Shown here: positions 1-12,196 of the stretch, in pieces
Position numbering within the stretch: position 1 is the first letter of the stretch
Layout: every line of letters begins with the position of its first letter
Origin: Xylaria sp. FL1777
Taxonomy: Eukaryota; Ascomycota; Sordariomycetes; Xylariales; Xylariaceae
Length of the DNA: 64,000 nt
Assembly: GCA_022578965.1 (NCBI GenBank)
Contig: MU400523.1
Coordinates: forward strand, 62,001 to 126,000
Reading direction: 5' to 3'
Translations under genes and position numbers: made by a program
The notes under the pieces: generated by a model
Told to the model about the DNA's origin: nothing
Database searches by the model: none
The model's input: only the letters and a program-made list of their open reading frames with translations

Positions 1-407
1 TTCCCCCCAACCGTGTAATGAACAAGTCCCCCTCCCTTTGGAGGCGATCTATCCCGTTTCCAGCTCGTCTTTTTAATTAGTAGAACAGAGATCGCACTAT
101 TGAACATCCCGTTGGACAGATGTACCGACATTTTGTCCTTGACTCCGCCCACTGTACATTAGAAAAACCCGATCCAGTGGGTATTGCCAGACCGCTGCCT
201 CGACCTTGTCGCCGTATATACGTATGTTGTACATGAAACACTATCCGCCGAGAGCGACAGAAACATATCGTTACTTACACGCTCCTCCTATATGAACGCC
301 CGCTATAGAATTGTTATGATTGCCTCGAGCTACATGAGAGCTGTGGATTAGTACAATGCCAACTTGACCTAGTCAGCTTGGGAAATTCCAAGAATATCTA
401 AAGATTT
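1..407. other. Intergenic, no gene seen
   Basis: I see no supported coding region, RNA gene or repeat here. It lies downstream of the minus-strand GDT1-type gene and probably holds its 3' untranslated region. Confidence 0.5.
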
Positions 408-2138
408 TCAGGCATAAAGTGCCTCGACCAGATAGATGAAGCCAAATACTAGGAACGCCACCGCGCCACCCACAGTGACTAGTTCTTCAGTTAGTAAACT
501 ATGGGGAGAACACGATGGATATTCTAGGGAAAAGTTACTTACCGACTTTTAGGCTGACCTTGCCGGCAATAGCCCTACCACCAATGACTGCTACACCGGT
601 GCAGCATGCGTGGCCCAGCATGGCACCCAAAGTCACCCACCAGTAGTCCTGGCCCGCAGCCATAGCTATGGTAGCAATTTGGCTCCGATCTCCCCACTCA
701 CCCAGGAAAGTCATCACGAAAGTCTGCACCCAGGCTGGACTTAGGAGAAGGGAGAGAAGGTTTGAGAGACCCACAGTCACCTCATTCACAATTCCTCCCC
801 GGGGTGAAGGGCTTCGGGCAGGTGACATCGATGGGCTGCGTGGCGGCGGTGGGAACCGAGACTGGGGCCGTGGCTTGCGATCACGAGCAAGACCCATCTC
901 CAGGGCGTATGGAGATACAGAGGATCGTCTACCTTTCTTTGATGCTTGGTGCTCTTTCTCCTCCAGCTCCATCTCAACCTCTTCCATTTCCGCGGATACA
1001 CCCTCGTTAGGATCCATAGCCAGGCCCTCGCGGAGCAACTTGGCGCCAAAGACAAAAAACAGCCCGGCAGCAAGAAAAGACGTCAGCCGCTTGGGTATCA
1101 GCGCCGGAAGGGTGTGCCCCAACACAGCTGACAACACAGTCATGACCAGTAGCGCACCGAACGCGGCTGTGAAAACCAGCATACGGTCATGTTTCATGGC
1201 CATAAGGGCTGCAACTAGGAATGTCTTGTCGCCAACCTCGGAAAACAGTATCATAGTAAGCGAGAGAATGAAAGAGTGGAAAGGTTGGATGATGCCTTCG
1301 TTCGCTTCGTTTTCATCAACTGCGACTTTGGCGCTCGATTTAGATGGGTTGCTGACATCTAGATGGTCCTTGTTTGCCGAGTCGGGGAGCGGATTCGGAT
1401 GATCGTATACCTTCCCAGGCAAATCAGCCGGTTTCTATCTAGGTTAGTATGTCACACTACCAAAAATGACCCTTGAACACTGCGTACCTCAAGTCCAGCA
1501 ATGTCGTCGGTGGTCTTTTCTGATTTGCTCTTGTCCTTCTCAATCTTGCTTTCCTTTTCGCTCAGCATCTTCTCCTGCTCGCTGTGTGGCATAGGAGGCT
1601 TCTCCTTGGGTGTCTCGGGGACCATTTCGGCCTTTTCGCCCGTCTTTCCTTCTTTGGCTTTCCTTGCCTTGGCCTTCTCGCTCACACCGCCTTCAGTGCC
1701 GGTGGTGCCCTGCTTGGGCGGCTTCCGATGCGGATCATCCATAACACCATCGTTGGATTCCGGTATTTTCTTTCCGTCAATGATTGTGGGATCGGCTGGG
1801 CGATTTTTCAGAGCTGGGAGATCTCTGGTGTCGGTAGCCAAGTCCTCATCGGCGTCGGTATCAACTCCTTTCCTGCGTCCCTTGTCTGAAAGACTGACGA
1901 AGGGGCCTTCATGGGGCATCCCATCCTTGCCATCCACAGGGGCGTTCTTGGTACCGACGTTGACTTGGGGCTTCGAATTGCCAGTGATGGCTGAATCTAA
2001 TTGGGGGGAGTCGTCGAGGGCTGTATCGACGCGTGCAATTCGGCTGTTCTTGGAGGACTTTGTGTCGGCAGTGGGAGGGAGAGCGAGCGATGGTAAGAAG
2101 AGAAGAAACAGAGGCGCGTGTTCTTGACGGAATCTCAT
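408..2138 (-). CDS. GDT1: GDT1-type Mn2+/Ca2+ transporter (UPF0016/TMEM165 family)
   Basis: Three exons on the minus strand: 2138-1488, 1434-543 and 478-408, giving 537 aa. Intron 1 (53 nt) has TACTAAC and ends ATAG. Intron 2 starts GTAAGT and ends CTAG. Phases match at both joints. The product starts with a hydrophobic signal-like segment (FLLFLPSLAL), followed by about 190 residues of charged, low-complexity sequence. Then come the two family signatures, EVGDKTF in the first membrane bundle and EWGDRSQ in the second, which form the cation-binding acidic pair. They are separated by an Arg/Ser/Pro-rich loop. The small last exon supplies the final membrane helix (VAFLVFGFIYLVEAL). Family members move Mn2+ and Ca2+ in exchange for protons in the Golgi and support glycosylation. 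The long N-terminal lumenal region is usual for filamentous ascomycetes. The gene is divergent from the telobox gene. Confidence 0.93.
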
Positions 2139-3385
2139 GGCGATTGGAGGACGACACTAGTGGAGTGCCGCGCGTTGGGTTACAAAGAAGCAACGGGGAG
2201 GATGAATTGGCTAAAAGTACAGACGTAGTCGACCTAATAGGAATGGAGATGTGAAGTACAATGTGTATGTAATGAACGTGATTCAGAAGGTAGATAGAGA
2301 TGGGAGGACTTAGGTAGAGAAGTAAAGAGGCTGATGCTAGCTAGATACATGTAAGTTGGTAGACGAGGTCGAGAACGACTTATAAAAAGTACCCTTTTGC
2401 CAAGTGGAGCCGTTGATTGGACGTGGTATTTAGGGGGAGGGGGGTTGCAGGGCAGTGCAGTGTACACCTAACACCTAAGTATATACTACGTAGGTAGATG
2501 TAGTGATGATGTAAGTAGAGGTGGTCTACCTGCAGCACATACTAATGCAGGCTGGGTACCTACGTGTATGCGGACGGTGGACTACTAGGATGGCAGCAAT
2601 ACCGAGCAATGCGCAACAATACATATCAGCCTGCCAATATTCCTTGACGAGCCGATAACTTGGTTCTTGCGCCTTTTCCTCGATATTTATTTATTCATGT
2701 ACGTAATTTTGTTGTTTCAATGTTCTAACCTACCAATTATTGGACTTAACCAGGTTCTATTGCGGTACTGCTGCATGTACCTGATGTAAGTATGGTACGT
2801 ACCAATAGTAATTAATTATCTTGGGGTACTACCTATGTAAGTAGGTAGGCTGCACACACTTACTATACATACCTGAGTATCTCGTTTAGAGGGCAAGATA
2901 CCTAAAGCCTGCATGTCCATAGGCTTGTATAAAAAACAGGCTCTTAAATAGGTACATTAAACGCAATGCTAGAGGTCAGAGTTGGGGTTACAACTGTCGA
3001 TATTCCTAGCATCTTATGCGACTTACTAAGTACACAATGAAACGTTGTCTTTAACCCAAATCCTCACTAGCCACCTCCACGAATCCGGACTACGCCACAA
3101 ACATAAATATCTACCTACCTAGGTACCTAACCTTATTAGGTTAGTATTTACACACCTAAGTTCAATGGGTCTTATAGTATACACATCTACTTAATGTTTA
3201 CTTCAATGTTGCGATCATATGCGTGCTCAAGGTAGGTACTGTATTTAAAGACCGCCACCGCCTCCGCAACACACATTTTCCTTATACAAGTGATCTAAAT
3301 AGGCCTTTCGGTGGATTTTAACGTCACGTACCTCGTCCACACGTATGGATCACGTACCTACATTGATTGATCCGAACATGAAACC
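2139..3385. promoter_or_regulatory. Shared divergent intergenic region with TAGGTACC-type repeats
   Basis: A 1.25-kb region between the divergent GDT1-type and telobox genes, so it should contain both promoters. It has many copies of TAGGTA, GTACCTA and TACCTACCT near 2480-2530, 2780-2860 and 3105-3145. I see no convincing ORF. The 77-aa minus ORF at 2234-2467 is low complexity with no family match. Confidence 0.45.
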
Positions 3386-5584
3386 ATGAATACTCGGCGA
3401 ACTCGCGCAACTACTCGCCGCGACGAATCGCCCGAGCCTTCTCGTCAAGGTCCTGTCACTAGGCAAACGAGGAGCAGCTCTAAGCGCGTTGAGCCATCGG
3501 GCGCATCGCCACAATCAAAATCCCCGTACCACTTAGAATCTGGAATCCCCCAGCGAGGGACCCGTCGCCGTCGCCGTCGGAGTCTAGAGAGCGTTGCTAC
3601 CAATGACTTTCCTAAGAGTTCGGCCGATCTTGCTAGTCCAGACCATCGTATGTTTAATCTCATCGTGAACCGTCGCACTCCATATGCTCACCTTTTGTTT
3701 AGCCGCGATGGAGGCGCCCGAGCCTGTGAGCGCCGAAGATACGGCCGCTTCCAACATAGAGAGCCAAGATGACTCAGATGAAGACAGAGCCGCGAGACTG
3801 CAGGACATCCTTGACTTTGATCTACCTAAGCTTTCCCGCTGGTGTGGGAAGCTTTACGGGGCTTTGTCCTCTTTGACGCAGCCTGAGCCTACAGCGGAAG
3901 AGCGTAAGCATCTCCGCGTGGCGAGGAAACTTTTCAAGATGGCGCGTCGCCCGTTTGCTAAGGATACTGCGGCCTACATCGATCTTCCGTTGTCTGGTCT
4001 GCCTTATCAAGATGGCTCAAGTGCACATGCCACGATTCAGAAAATCACACGCGAGGCGAATCTGATTTCTGTTCTCCTCTCACTCACCGATTTGAAGGGC
4101 TCCAAGCAGAATATATCAACCTTTCTACAGGATTTGGACGATGACTTTCCTCTCTTTCTAGATTCGGATTTCTCGACACAGCAAGAAGGCTATACCCTTG
4201 CATTTCGTGTCAGATGTTGCCGGTTAGTCGAAGTGCTCAAAGAGGAGGACTTGGAGGCGGAGGCACTCGTCCTAGCAAGTATACTATTTTGTGAACAGTC
4301 CGCCGACACATCGGAAGAGGCTACACAACGGCTGCGCGAAGGACCGTTCAGACTGTTGGGTGGTGATGAACAGGGCGGGGATTTTACGTGTTCTGCAGAT
4401 TATAAGACGCAAATGGGTGAGATTGTGGGCAAGCTCTCCGTGCCGGAAAAAGCCGAAGCGGAAGAATCTCTCAATGTAATGTTTCCACAAGACGAACTGC
4501 TTGAAGATTTGCGGCAATGGGTTCTGGACACGTATTTGGATATGACCAAGAAGATGGATGAGAGTTCCGATTTAGAATCGAGCAGCGAGCACGAGGAGGA
4601 GTATCACCAACTGAAGACGCTCACTAAGGAGTAAGGACCGACTCTAACATATCATATCTCTCTTGACATGAAACCTACTAACAGTTCCCTAGGCCAAGTT
4701 TCATTCAAGACCAGGCTGCGCTGGCTGCAGTGAGGCGGAGCGAAAGGGGTGGTTCGAAAGGCTCTGGAGCAGAGTCACGGCCGAAATCGAAAACTACGAA
4801 AGGAAAATTGACAGAGTCGCAAATCACAGATGCTATTCGCCGACTAGATCCAGCTGAGATTCTGGGGGATTCAGGCGATGACGCTGATGGTGACATCGTA
4901 GCCCCGGGCGCCAGAGCCGCGGGTTCTCGCTCCCGCTCTGCCTCTGAGGAACTAGGAGCGGTAGGGAAGCGCGCACATTCCCAGGGAGATGAGGACTACG
5001 TGAATGACGATGACGATTTCGAGGTCAACGAACAAGTAATTAACGAATCTAGGAGGAATCAATACGACGGCTCTAACGTTTCGCGGCCGGCTCCTAAGCG
5101 CTCTCGATTCTCTGTGAATCTCGGTAAGAACGGAGGCAGGCCAGGGTCGCCGGAGAACACACCGGGGACTACCAACATGACGGGGGATGACCTTGCTACT
5201 CTAAGCCGGGCGGCACGCGCCAATAAACTTGCGAATAAGGGCAAGGGCCACCAGCTTCGGGAAAGGTGGAGTGCCGCCGATACAAACCGTCTGCTTGACC
5301 TTATCGCCGACGAGGACCTCAACTGTTCGTGGTCGGAAATGGAGAAGCAAGGAGGCTTTCAGACATACCGAAATCAACAAGCCATTCGTGACAAGGCGCG
5401 CAACTTGAAAAAAGGATACCTGTGTGCGGACGCAATCCTGCCTAGTGGATTCGACCTTGTCTATCTCAGCAAGAAAGAAAAAAACGACGTCATCGCTTCA
5501 GGACACAATCCTGATAGGATGGAGGATGATATCGATGAACGCGGGCGTGTGATTCGTAACCTATGGAGAGAAAGATCAAGTTGA
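3386..5584 (+). CDS. Telobox Myb-domain protein, TRF/Taz1-like layout
   Basis: Three exons: 3386-3647, 3703-4630 and 4693-5584, giving 693 aa. Both introns (55 and 62 nt) have good donors, and the second has TACTAAC. Phases are 1 and 2 and match. The first about 87 residues are basic and low complexity. Residues about 110-370 are helix-rich and could be a TRFH-like dimerisation domain. A disordered acidic/basic linker follows. Near the C-terminus (about residues 589-640) is a single Myb/SANT repeat starting RWSAADTNRLLDLI, with RDKARNLKK at about 629-637. That matches the telobox motif (compare KDKARN of Tbf1 and KDKWRT of TRFs). A C-terminal telobox Myb after an N-terminal helical domain is the layout of TRF1/TRF2/Taz1, so a role in binding double-stranded telomeric repeats is likely. 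Tbf1-like promoter binding is the alternative. The Myb domain is secure; the TRFH call is inference. Confidence 0.8.
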
Positions 5585-6329
5585 AATTCGATGGTACTGG
5601 GACGCAAAAGGGGTGAAGAGATGAGATAACGAGCTTGGGCGTTTTGGCGTTTGGTTGTAGGCGGAGGCAATTCGAGTTGATGATATCCAATATAAGCAAT
5701 TTTTCTTTTTTTTCCCGAGAAAGACTATTCGGGTGTATTGGACACTCGGTTATACACGTCACCTATATCTCATATCTTACCTTAAACGATTAGTTGGAGA
5801 GGTATGTCGAGGTTTATTCATCAGTTTGGTTTTTAGTAGCTTATAAGTACTCACAGAACTTATTAGGGGTGTTGGAATTAAACAAGCTGTCTGATAGGTT
5901 TGCTCTTTAACAAAGACACAAGCTAAATTAATTCGAATTTCGTCATGTTATTATCTCTCTTTTTTTTCCCCCCTCATCCTCTCTCTCTCCGTGATAACCA
6001 GGAACGGGAAGGTTGAATCGGTGGTACTCTATCTAGTGGGGGAGGTTCGGATGTAGGTAGGGACCCTGCTAGTCCCACTTAAATTTTTCCAATTGACCGA
6101 TCAGATCGGCTTCAACTTACGATCACGAAATCTTCATTCACCGCCGCACATGTAAGGGAACATTCACAAAACCCCACAACGACCGGACGAACACATCGTA
6201 TACAATCAATCCTACAAGGAACAGGCAGCTACCCCTGATAGCTCACATCCGGAGCGAGGGAGGCATGAGCCTCCAGCCGAACACACATACGAAATCCCCT
6301 CCCCGCCGACCCTCCTCTCCAGCAACACC
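5585..6329. other. Intergenic between telobox gene and mL45 gene
   Basis: This holds the 3' end of the upstream gene and the promoter of the mitochondrial gene. It has short T and CT runs near 5960-5990. I see no gene. Confidence 0.5.
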
Positions 6330-7452
6330 ATGACCGATCTCGCGAGGATAGCACGGCCATGGCTGCTCTCGTCGAGGCAGCAGCTCATCCGGACGTCAGC
6401 GATAGCGTCGCCGTATCTCGGCCTCGGATACAGCCGCAGCATCAGCGCCACCGCCACGGCCCGTAGTGGCTCTACCACAGCAAAACAGAAAATAGCGGAA
6501 AAGCGCGCGTTGAAACAGGGGATGGCGGCTCTCTTCAACCCCTCGTACCTACTTCCCTGTAAGTCGGAGCTGCTGGTGCTGCTGCTACTGTTTTTTTTCT
6601 TCTTCAGTTCAAGAACTCGTGGAGAGAGAGAGGGAGAGAGAGCTTGGCCCCATTCGTTTCTCCCCCCTGACACTCCCCTCGACGTAGCGGAATAAAGAAA
6701 AAGATGACCAGTCGTTTACTTACTTACTTTGTCTCCCGTCAACAGACACCATTGTCCCCCCACCGATCTGGCGCTTCCCGCTGTCGCCGCTGAAATTCGG
6801 CCAGATGGTATGGCTTCTGGCGCAGAACCGCGCGCGGGCGCTCGCGTCGCTCCTAGGCGTGACCTTCGTGTCGATGCAGAAGCCGAACGGGGGGTACGGG
6901 TGGCCTCGGTTGCGGACCGGGAAGCGGGCGAGCGTGCCGGCGGCCAAGGCGCTGCACGCGCTGATGTCGGAGGCCGTGGCCTCGGGCGACAAGGACACGC
7001 TGCGGCGCATCTGCACGACGGAGCTGTTCCAGACGCTCGCGGGCGCCATCGACTCGCGACCCGCCGGGATCCGCACCGAGTGGGAGCTCGTGCGCTACGA
7101 CAACAAGCTCGTGTACCCGCGCATCGCCGACTTCCGCGTCGTCTACCAGCCCAGCGCCTCCGCCGCCGGCGGCATGAAGCTCATGAAGCAGGCCGTGGTC
7201 GGCCTCTCCAGCGTCCAGCGCCTCACGCGCTACGACGACCGCGCCGGCGGCGCCAAGGTCCCCGGCGGCGAGCGCGAGCGCCACATGCTCGAGCACATCG
7301 TCCTTCAGGCCCAGATCAACGAGAGGACCTTCGAGACCGAGCCCTGGAAGATCTGGGGCAACCTGCCCGAGATGTCCTTCGAGATGCTCCTCAAGGACAC
7401 CGCCATGTACGACGATGCCATGACTAGAGAGGCTCGGCGGAGAGGCAGATAG
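6330..7452 (+). CDS. mba1: Mitochondrial mL45/Mba1 family protein (Tim44-like fold)
   Basis: Two exons: 6330-6558 and 6746-7452, giving 311 aa. The 187-nt intron starts GTAAGT and ends CAACAG, with matching phase 1. The N-terminus (MTDLARIARPWLLSSRQQL) is Arg/Ser/Ala-rich without acidic residues before the first Asp-free stretch, as expected for a mitochondrial presequence. The rest contains family features: ALHALMSEAVASGDKDTLRR, then SRPAGIRTEWELVRY, then QAVVGLSSVQRLT and a closing KIWGNLPEMSFEMLL. Members dock the mitochondrial ribosome at the inner membrane near the exit tunnel and aid insertion of mitochondrially made proteins. Exon 2 is very GC-rich (GC-ending codons nearly throughout) compared with its surroundings, which creates long antisense and alternative-frame ORFs that are not genes. 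Confidence 0.85.
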
Positions 7453-8449
7453 TAGGGGGTTAGTAGCGGGTTCAGAAGGCTATTGTAGCTAGCTTTTCTG
7501 CCCGAGCGGATCCGAGCCGTGGCCGGATAGATATATAGACGGCGCGCATGGGCTTATTTGTTCAAGGGGGGGAGGGTAGAGAATTGGCTGGCTGTTTGTA
7601 TCATATCCCGTGGACCTGTATATCAAGCATGCATGTCACACCCGTATAATCGTCGAAGTGGAAGGGAAAGACCAATTTGTACATATATAAATTGTACTCT
7701 ACACTGCCAAAATTAGAAGGAAAAAGAAAAAGAAAAAGAAAAAGAAAAAGAAAAAGAAAAGTAAAGTAAAGATTCATGATATAGTTATATCATTGACCTA
7801 TTTTATAAAACATGTTGTGCTCTGAGATTTACTGTTTTTAATTCTTCTTTGTATATAACTAATGCACTGCACTCACGGGCATTGAACTGGCCTCACGAAT
7901 TCTCCTGCATAGCCCCTTTGAATTTTTGAATTCAAATTTTATAGATTGGAGGGCTGTGCAGAAGTTGGTAATGTTTAAGGAAATCTTCAAGGTATTGAGT
8001 TTTATTTTTTATTTTATACGGCCCTCTTGGTGGTAGACCAGTGTTCAGCTGGGTCTCGATGCGAGGTTCTCCTCGACAAAGTAGTGCCAGTAGCAGGACA
8101 TGATCTCACATACCATGATATACAATGCCGGAGTCAACGTAGACTGAGTTAATCATGTGTGTGTGTGTGTGCTTCCGGTCTTCACAATAATAGAACTCAT
8201 GGGCAAAGCTGTTTTTAATGTTCGAATTCATCAATTACCGAGTATTATATATGCTCGATATCGACTGTCCAATTCTTAATCCCTACTTCAACATTCATTT
8301 TCGAAATCTCCTTCGCGTCTCAACTCATCGCCTCTTAATATTCCAATAATTCGCACCTCTGAACCCCTAATCACCACACGCTGCATCTCTAGTCTATAGA
8401 AGAGCCCAGATCGCCACGCTGCGCTAAACTGACTGTACCAATGGTTCGC
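7453..8449. other. Intergenic with microsatellites
   Basis: A convergent gap between the mL45 gene and the symporter. It holds a (GAAAAA)n tract at about 7711-7760 and a (TG)n tract at about 8155-8172. No gene is seen. Confidence 0.55.
7711..7760. repeat. (GAAAAA)n microsatellite
   Basis: About seven to eight near-perfect copies of AAAAAG/GAAAAA are read directly in the sequence, within the 3' flank of the mL45 gene. Confidence 0.9.
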
Positions 8450-10872
8450 TTAGAAGAACTTCCCTGCGGACTTCGCAGACACAATTTCGTCCTGGATTTC
8501 AGCCGGGTTGATGGCATCATGATCCTCTGACATGATCCCAGTAGGAATCGGACGGTCCAGGGCATCAAAACGTGAGCCATTGATCTTGGATTGCGCATAC
8601 TGGAAACCCAATCGTCCCGCGAGCGCAATGAAGCCCCAGATCACACCACCAACCGGGGCCGCCACGAAGGCACCAAACGCACCCCAGTCGCCGGTGTACA
8701 ATCCCTGTTCCAAGAGGATGAGCTCCCCGCCCTGTTGAGCGTTACCGTAGTAGATAGTTCCAAATATGAAGACGGTGAGTATACCACCGAGACCGCCCAT
8801 GACGACCTCGAAACCACGCCACCAATAGAAATAATTAGACAGCCCCATTACGAGGACTGGAATCGTAGCCGCGGATAGTAGATCCGTTATTAAGTAGATC
8901 TGCAAGATGCCCGGGGCCTTGAGGGCGAGCACGGCGACAGGGAAGATGACAAGCACGACGGCGCCGCGGACGAACCAGATATTGAGCCGGTTACGGAAAA
9001 GGTCATTCGATGCTGTTGAAACCATGGCTGACTGCAGGCTGTCAAACGCCGCCGTACTGAGCGCCACAGCCATGACGAGGACGATGCCTACAACCCAGTT
9101 GGGGAGCTGTTCGAGGAGCAGGAAGAAGGCGACGGAGCCATCATCTTGTGGCGGATCACCCGGCCATGCACCAGACCATGCAGCGATCAACCCAGTTACA
9201 CCGACTAGTGTCAGAACGATGGTGATGAAGACAGTGGCGATTGAGATGCCTATCCATAAATCCTTGTCCGTCTTAGAAGCGAAAGCACGCAACCAGAAGT
9301 TGGCGAGGAAGAAGTTATTAGTGAGGATGGCTATGGGAAGAATGTATATGAGTTGCCAGCCGACTAAGCTTGCGTTCAGCAGCCCGGAACTCTCAACTAG
9401 CTCCGGCTTTATCTCTATCTTGACGCCGATGGTAATGGTAGCAATGATGATTAAGCCAACGATCATGGTACCTTGAATATTATCGGTAATAAAGGAGATC
9501 TTGAAGCCTCCGAGTGCTTCGGGAAAAGTGTCAGCTGTGACCTCTTAGATAGGCTTAGAAACATACACGTATAGATAGTAGTAACAACAGCCTCCACGAT
9601 GACTATAGGTAAGCCATCCAGCCCGGTCAGCGCCGTCACTACCTGACCAATGGCGGACAATTCTGAGACCATGTACAAGAAGAGCGTCAGGAGGGTCAAA
9701 GCGCTCAGGTACAGCGCGGTGACAAGCCCATACCGCTGGCGTGTCCATTCAGTGAGGACAAACCCTTCCGGGCACTTCCGGCGAATGATGGGCGTGAGAT
9801 AAGCGAAGACGAGGATCGGCGCGGCGGAGGAGATGGCGTACACGATGACGCCTTGGAGACCGGCAAGAGTAGCTAGCTGCGGATATGAGAAGAGAATGCC
9901 AGATCCCATGGCTGAAACGTTAAGGATTGAGGGTCAGCAAGAACGCATGTTGAAAGGGGGAGGGGGGGGGGGGGGGAGACCGAAGCGGCAGCACATTTCC
10001 CACGCAAGCATTAACTTGATCGAGTAATTACGGTACAATCTCAGCTTCATATCCGCAGCGCCCTCATGAATCTCCTTCCAGGCCCCCCCGGAGAACCGGG
10101 TCGGAAGGTTGGATTCAGGGGGGCTGCTTCAATTCGGCGCCCGTAGTGAGCCGCGGTGTACCTACCCCTGAAGCAGCGACGGGCCCGAAGAACAGACTCT
10201 GCTTGCTTCAGGGGTAGATGACCTTTTGAACTTGGGTATAAACCTACAGTCTTGCGTGTGCAACCTGTTACTCCAATCTCATACTACCGCAGCCAGTCTG
10301 GTTGACTGACTGGCTGACTGGCTGACTGGCTGACTGGCTGACATCATGCTCATTCGTGTCGTCTAGCGCGGCCGCTGCTAGTCATTTGTGTGTGCCGCCG
10401 CTCTGGATTGATCTCTTGGAAAACGCAAGGACGCATTTGCCGGAGCGGCACAGTAGCTCTTCACTCACCAGCGGCGATGAAATTGAGTGCCAGAGGCAAC
10501 GCTGCTCAGCAACTATGTTAGTACATGTTTCGAACTGGGAAGGGGGCGAAGATCAAGAGCACATGGCACTCCAGAATTAAGCTCTGACCCTTTTGCGATC
10601 TGTTTCCAGCCAGAAAGTCGGCTTTAGACTGGTTCCTCATCCTCAAGGCGAGGCCAACTCCAACAATACTGCAGGAGAAGTTTAGACAATTGTTAGACCA
10701 GCCCTTCCCAACAGAATAAGTAGACTTAGGGTAGAGCAGGCAGCACAGTTCGGAACTCAAAGAGCCATAAACTGAACCAATGCCACTGCTTTGCGTGATC
10801 TCCAACATACAGAAAGACGCCATATGTCACATATATAATGGCGTTCGAAGCCGCAAAGGATGGTTGGCCCAT
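8450..10872 (-). CDS. Sodium:solute symporter (SSS/DUR3-like) family transporter
   Basis: Five exons on the minus strand: 10872-10811, 10668-10589, 10501-10469, 9911-9567 and 9516-8450, giving 528 aa. All phases match. The joins restore a continuous family pattern: YGVFL then IVGVGLALRMRNQSKADFLAGNRSQK, LPLALNFIAA, MGSGILFSYPQLATLAG, TTIYT-SLGGFKISFITDNIQG. Exon 3 is only 33 nt. Intron 4 (50 nt) ends in AAG, which is the acceptor that preserves the conserved TSLGGF. About 13 hydrophobic helices are visible, and the LGGFKISFITDNIQG block matches the core of SSS proteins such as DUR3. The substrate cannot be read from sequence; urea, polyamines or another small polar solute are possible. It is predicted at the plasma membrane. 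Intron 3 is 557 nt and repeat-rich (see findings). The two ORFs that seem to lie upstream (10518-10995) are its first exons. Confidence 0.88.
9912..10468 (-). repeat. Long repeat-bearing intron of the symporter gene
   Basis: This 557-nt intron is several times longer than its siblings (142, 87 and 50 nt). It contains a G-run at about 9957-9977, a perfect 14-bp inverted repeat (10162-10175 with 10204-10217, sequence ctacccctgaagca), and a tandem array of ggctgact at about 10300-10342. The donor is GTGAGT and the acceptor TTTCAG. Confidence 0.75.
10300..10342. repeat. Octamer tandem repeat (ggctgact)n
   Basis: About five consecutive copies of the 8-mer ggctgact (gactggct in another register) are read directly, inside intron 3 of the symporter gene. 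Confidence 0.9.
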
Positions 10873-12196
10873 GATGACCGAAGCGTTTTCATTAATCTGA
10901 ATAGGCAAAGACCGGATGGATGGCTGAGCGATCGCAGGCCACTTGAAAGTAGAAATGCGAGAACAAAATTTTCTACCCCAAGATTGCGAGCTCACAGAGC
11001 GACGATGACTAGGCTTGGTGGAACTACTTAAGTATGGCTTTCTCCTCTTAGACCTTAGTAACGCGCCTTACCAAATACGCTAAGTATCGGCGTGGGGGAT
11101 TATCGTAGCACAGTGTCCGGTTTCGCGCACTGTCCGCCCTTTATTCAGCCTCTGAGATAACGATATCTTCGTGACGAATTGTCTCTTCAAGTCACTAGGG
11201 ACATGTTGAATATGGGGGAGGGCTGCCAAAGTCTCTTCGTGAGTCCAACTTGGTGATGCCTACATAATTCATCCATATCTCGTAATCTTTGTATCACGTA
11301 GGGGATTGATTAATACCTACATATTTCCCGGTCTCTTTGAGATGCCTCATCTGCTACCTTATAATCTTCAACCTAGGTACTCGACATCAGGCCTTGTCTT
11401 CTAACGCCTGGTTTTGCTCTTTCATTCATTTAGTATAGCTATGGAAGGTCTTTGATCTTGATGTCATTGAATAATTAAGACCATGTTTTCGACAGCCTAA
11501 TCATATTTCCCTACCTATGTTTACATTCCTTACAGTTACTGGGTCACGTGATCGTACCTTCGCCGGTCTCTGAGAGACAATAGAGATAATGCGTTTAGGT
11601 CAAGGAACGAATTATTATAAATTTATACGCGTTCGCTATGTATCTAGTTATTCTGTATTTCACACTGGTTCTTGGAATGCCCCTGTTTTTATGTTTAGTT
11701 AACATTAGGGTTTTCTTATAAGCTTAGTTAAGTGCTAGATTCTAGCTATAAGCAGTTATTCAAGCCCTCGATTACCGGTGCCGAGTTGGTTATTAAAGGG
11801 GTAGAGAACGGGTAATTATCACTTACATCTATCTCCTTATCAGGTAATTAAGCAACTCACGCAGAAGACGCACCTTATATGCTTTAGGTATGAATGTCTT
11901 GATTGCGAATCTATAACTGTAGCTTATAGCCTAGTTATTGCGGTATCTAACTTCTAAAATATGACGAAATGGAGTCGATAGTTTCACGACATATGCATAC
12001 CTACTGGAGTCTCCCATAGACTTCAAATCAGCAAGTAAGATTAATGTAGGCAACGCATCCCCCACCACGATGACTACCTTTTACCCCACCTCTGCCGCTA
12101 TTTACACTCGAGAGTTATTGTCGATAATAAAAATAACCAAATGCTTATAGCATCTACTATAAGCATCTAAACACACGATATAAAGGCGTTTTGGGA
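10873..12196. other. AT-rich intergenic, no gene seen
   Basis: A divergent gap of 1.3 kb between the symporter and the gasdermin-like gene. From about 11.2 kb it is rich in TA dinucleotides with many stop codons in all frames. It probably holds both promoters. A decayed repeat is possible but not shown. Confidence 0.4.

Noticed and set aside
668..1402. 244-aa plus-strand ORF
   Set aside because: It is antisense to the GDT1-type membrane domain, is Arg/Ser-rich and shows no family pattern.
6729..7427. 232-aa plus-strand ORF and a 147-aa minus ORF over the mL45 gene
   Set aside because: They are shadows of the very GC-rich mL45 exon 2, rich in Arg/Ala/His with no structure.
7860..7900. tRNA-like string near cgggcattgaactggcctc
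   Set aside because: It lacks a proper T-loop GTTCGA and no cloverleaf can be drawn. No tRNA was found elsewhere in the window.
10518..10995. Two apparent small genes upstream of the symporter
   Set aside because: Their protein-like parts are exons 1 and 2 of the symporter; splice phases and the SKADFLAGNRSQK motif join them to it.
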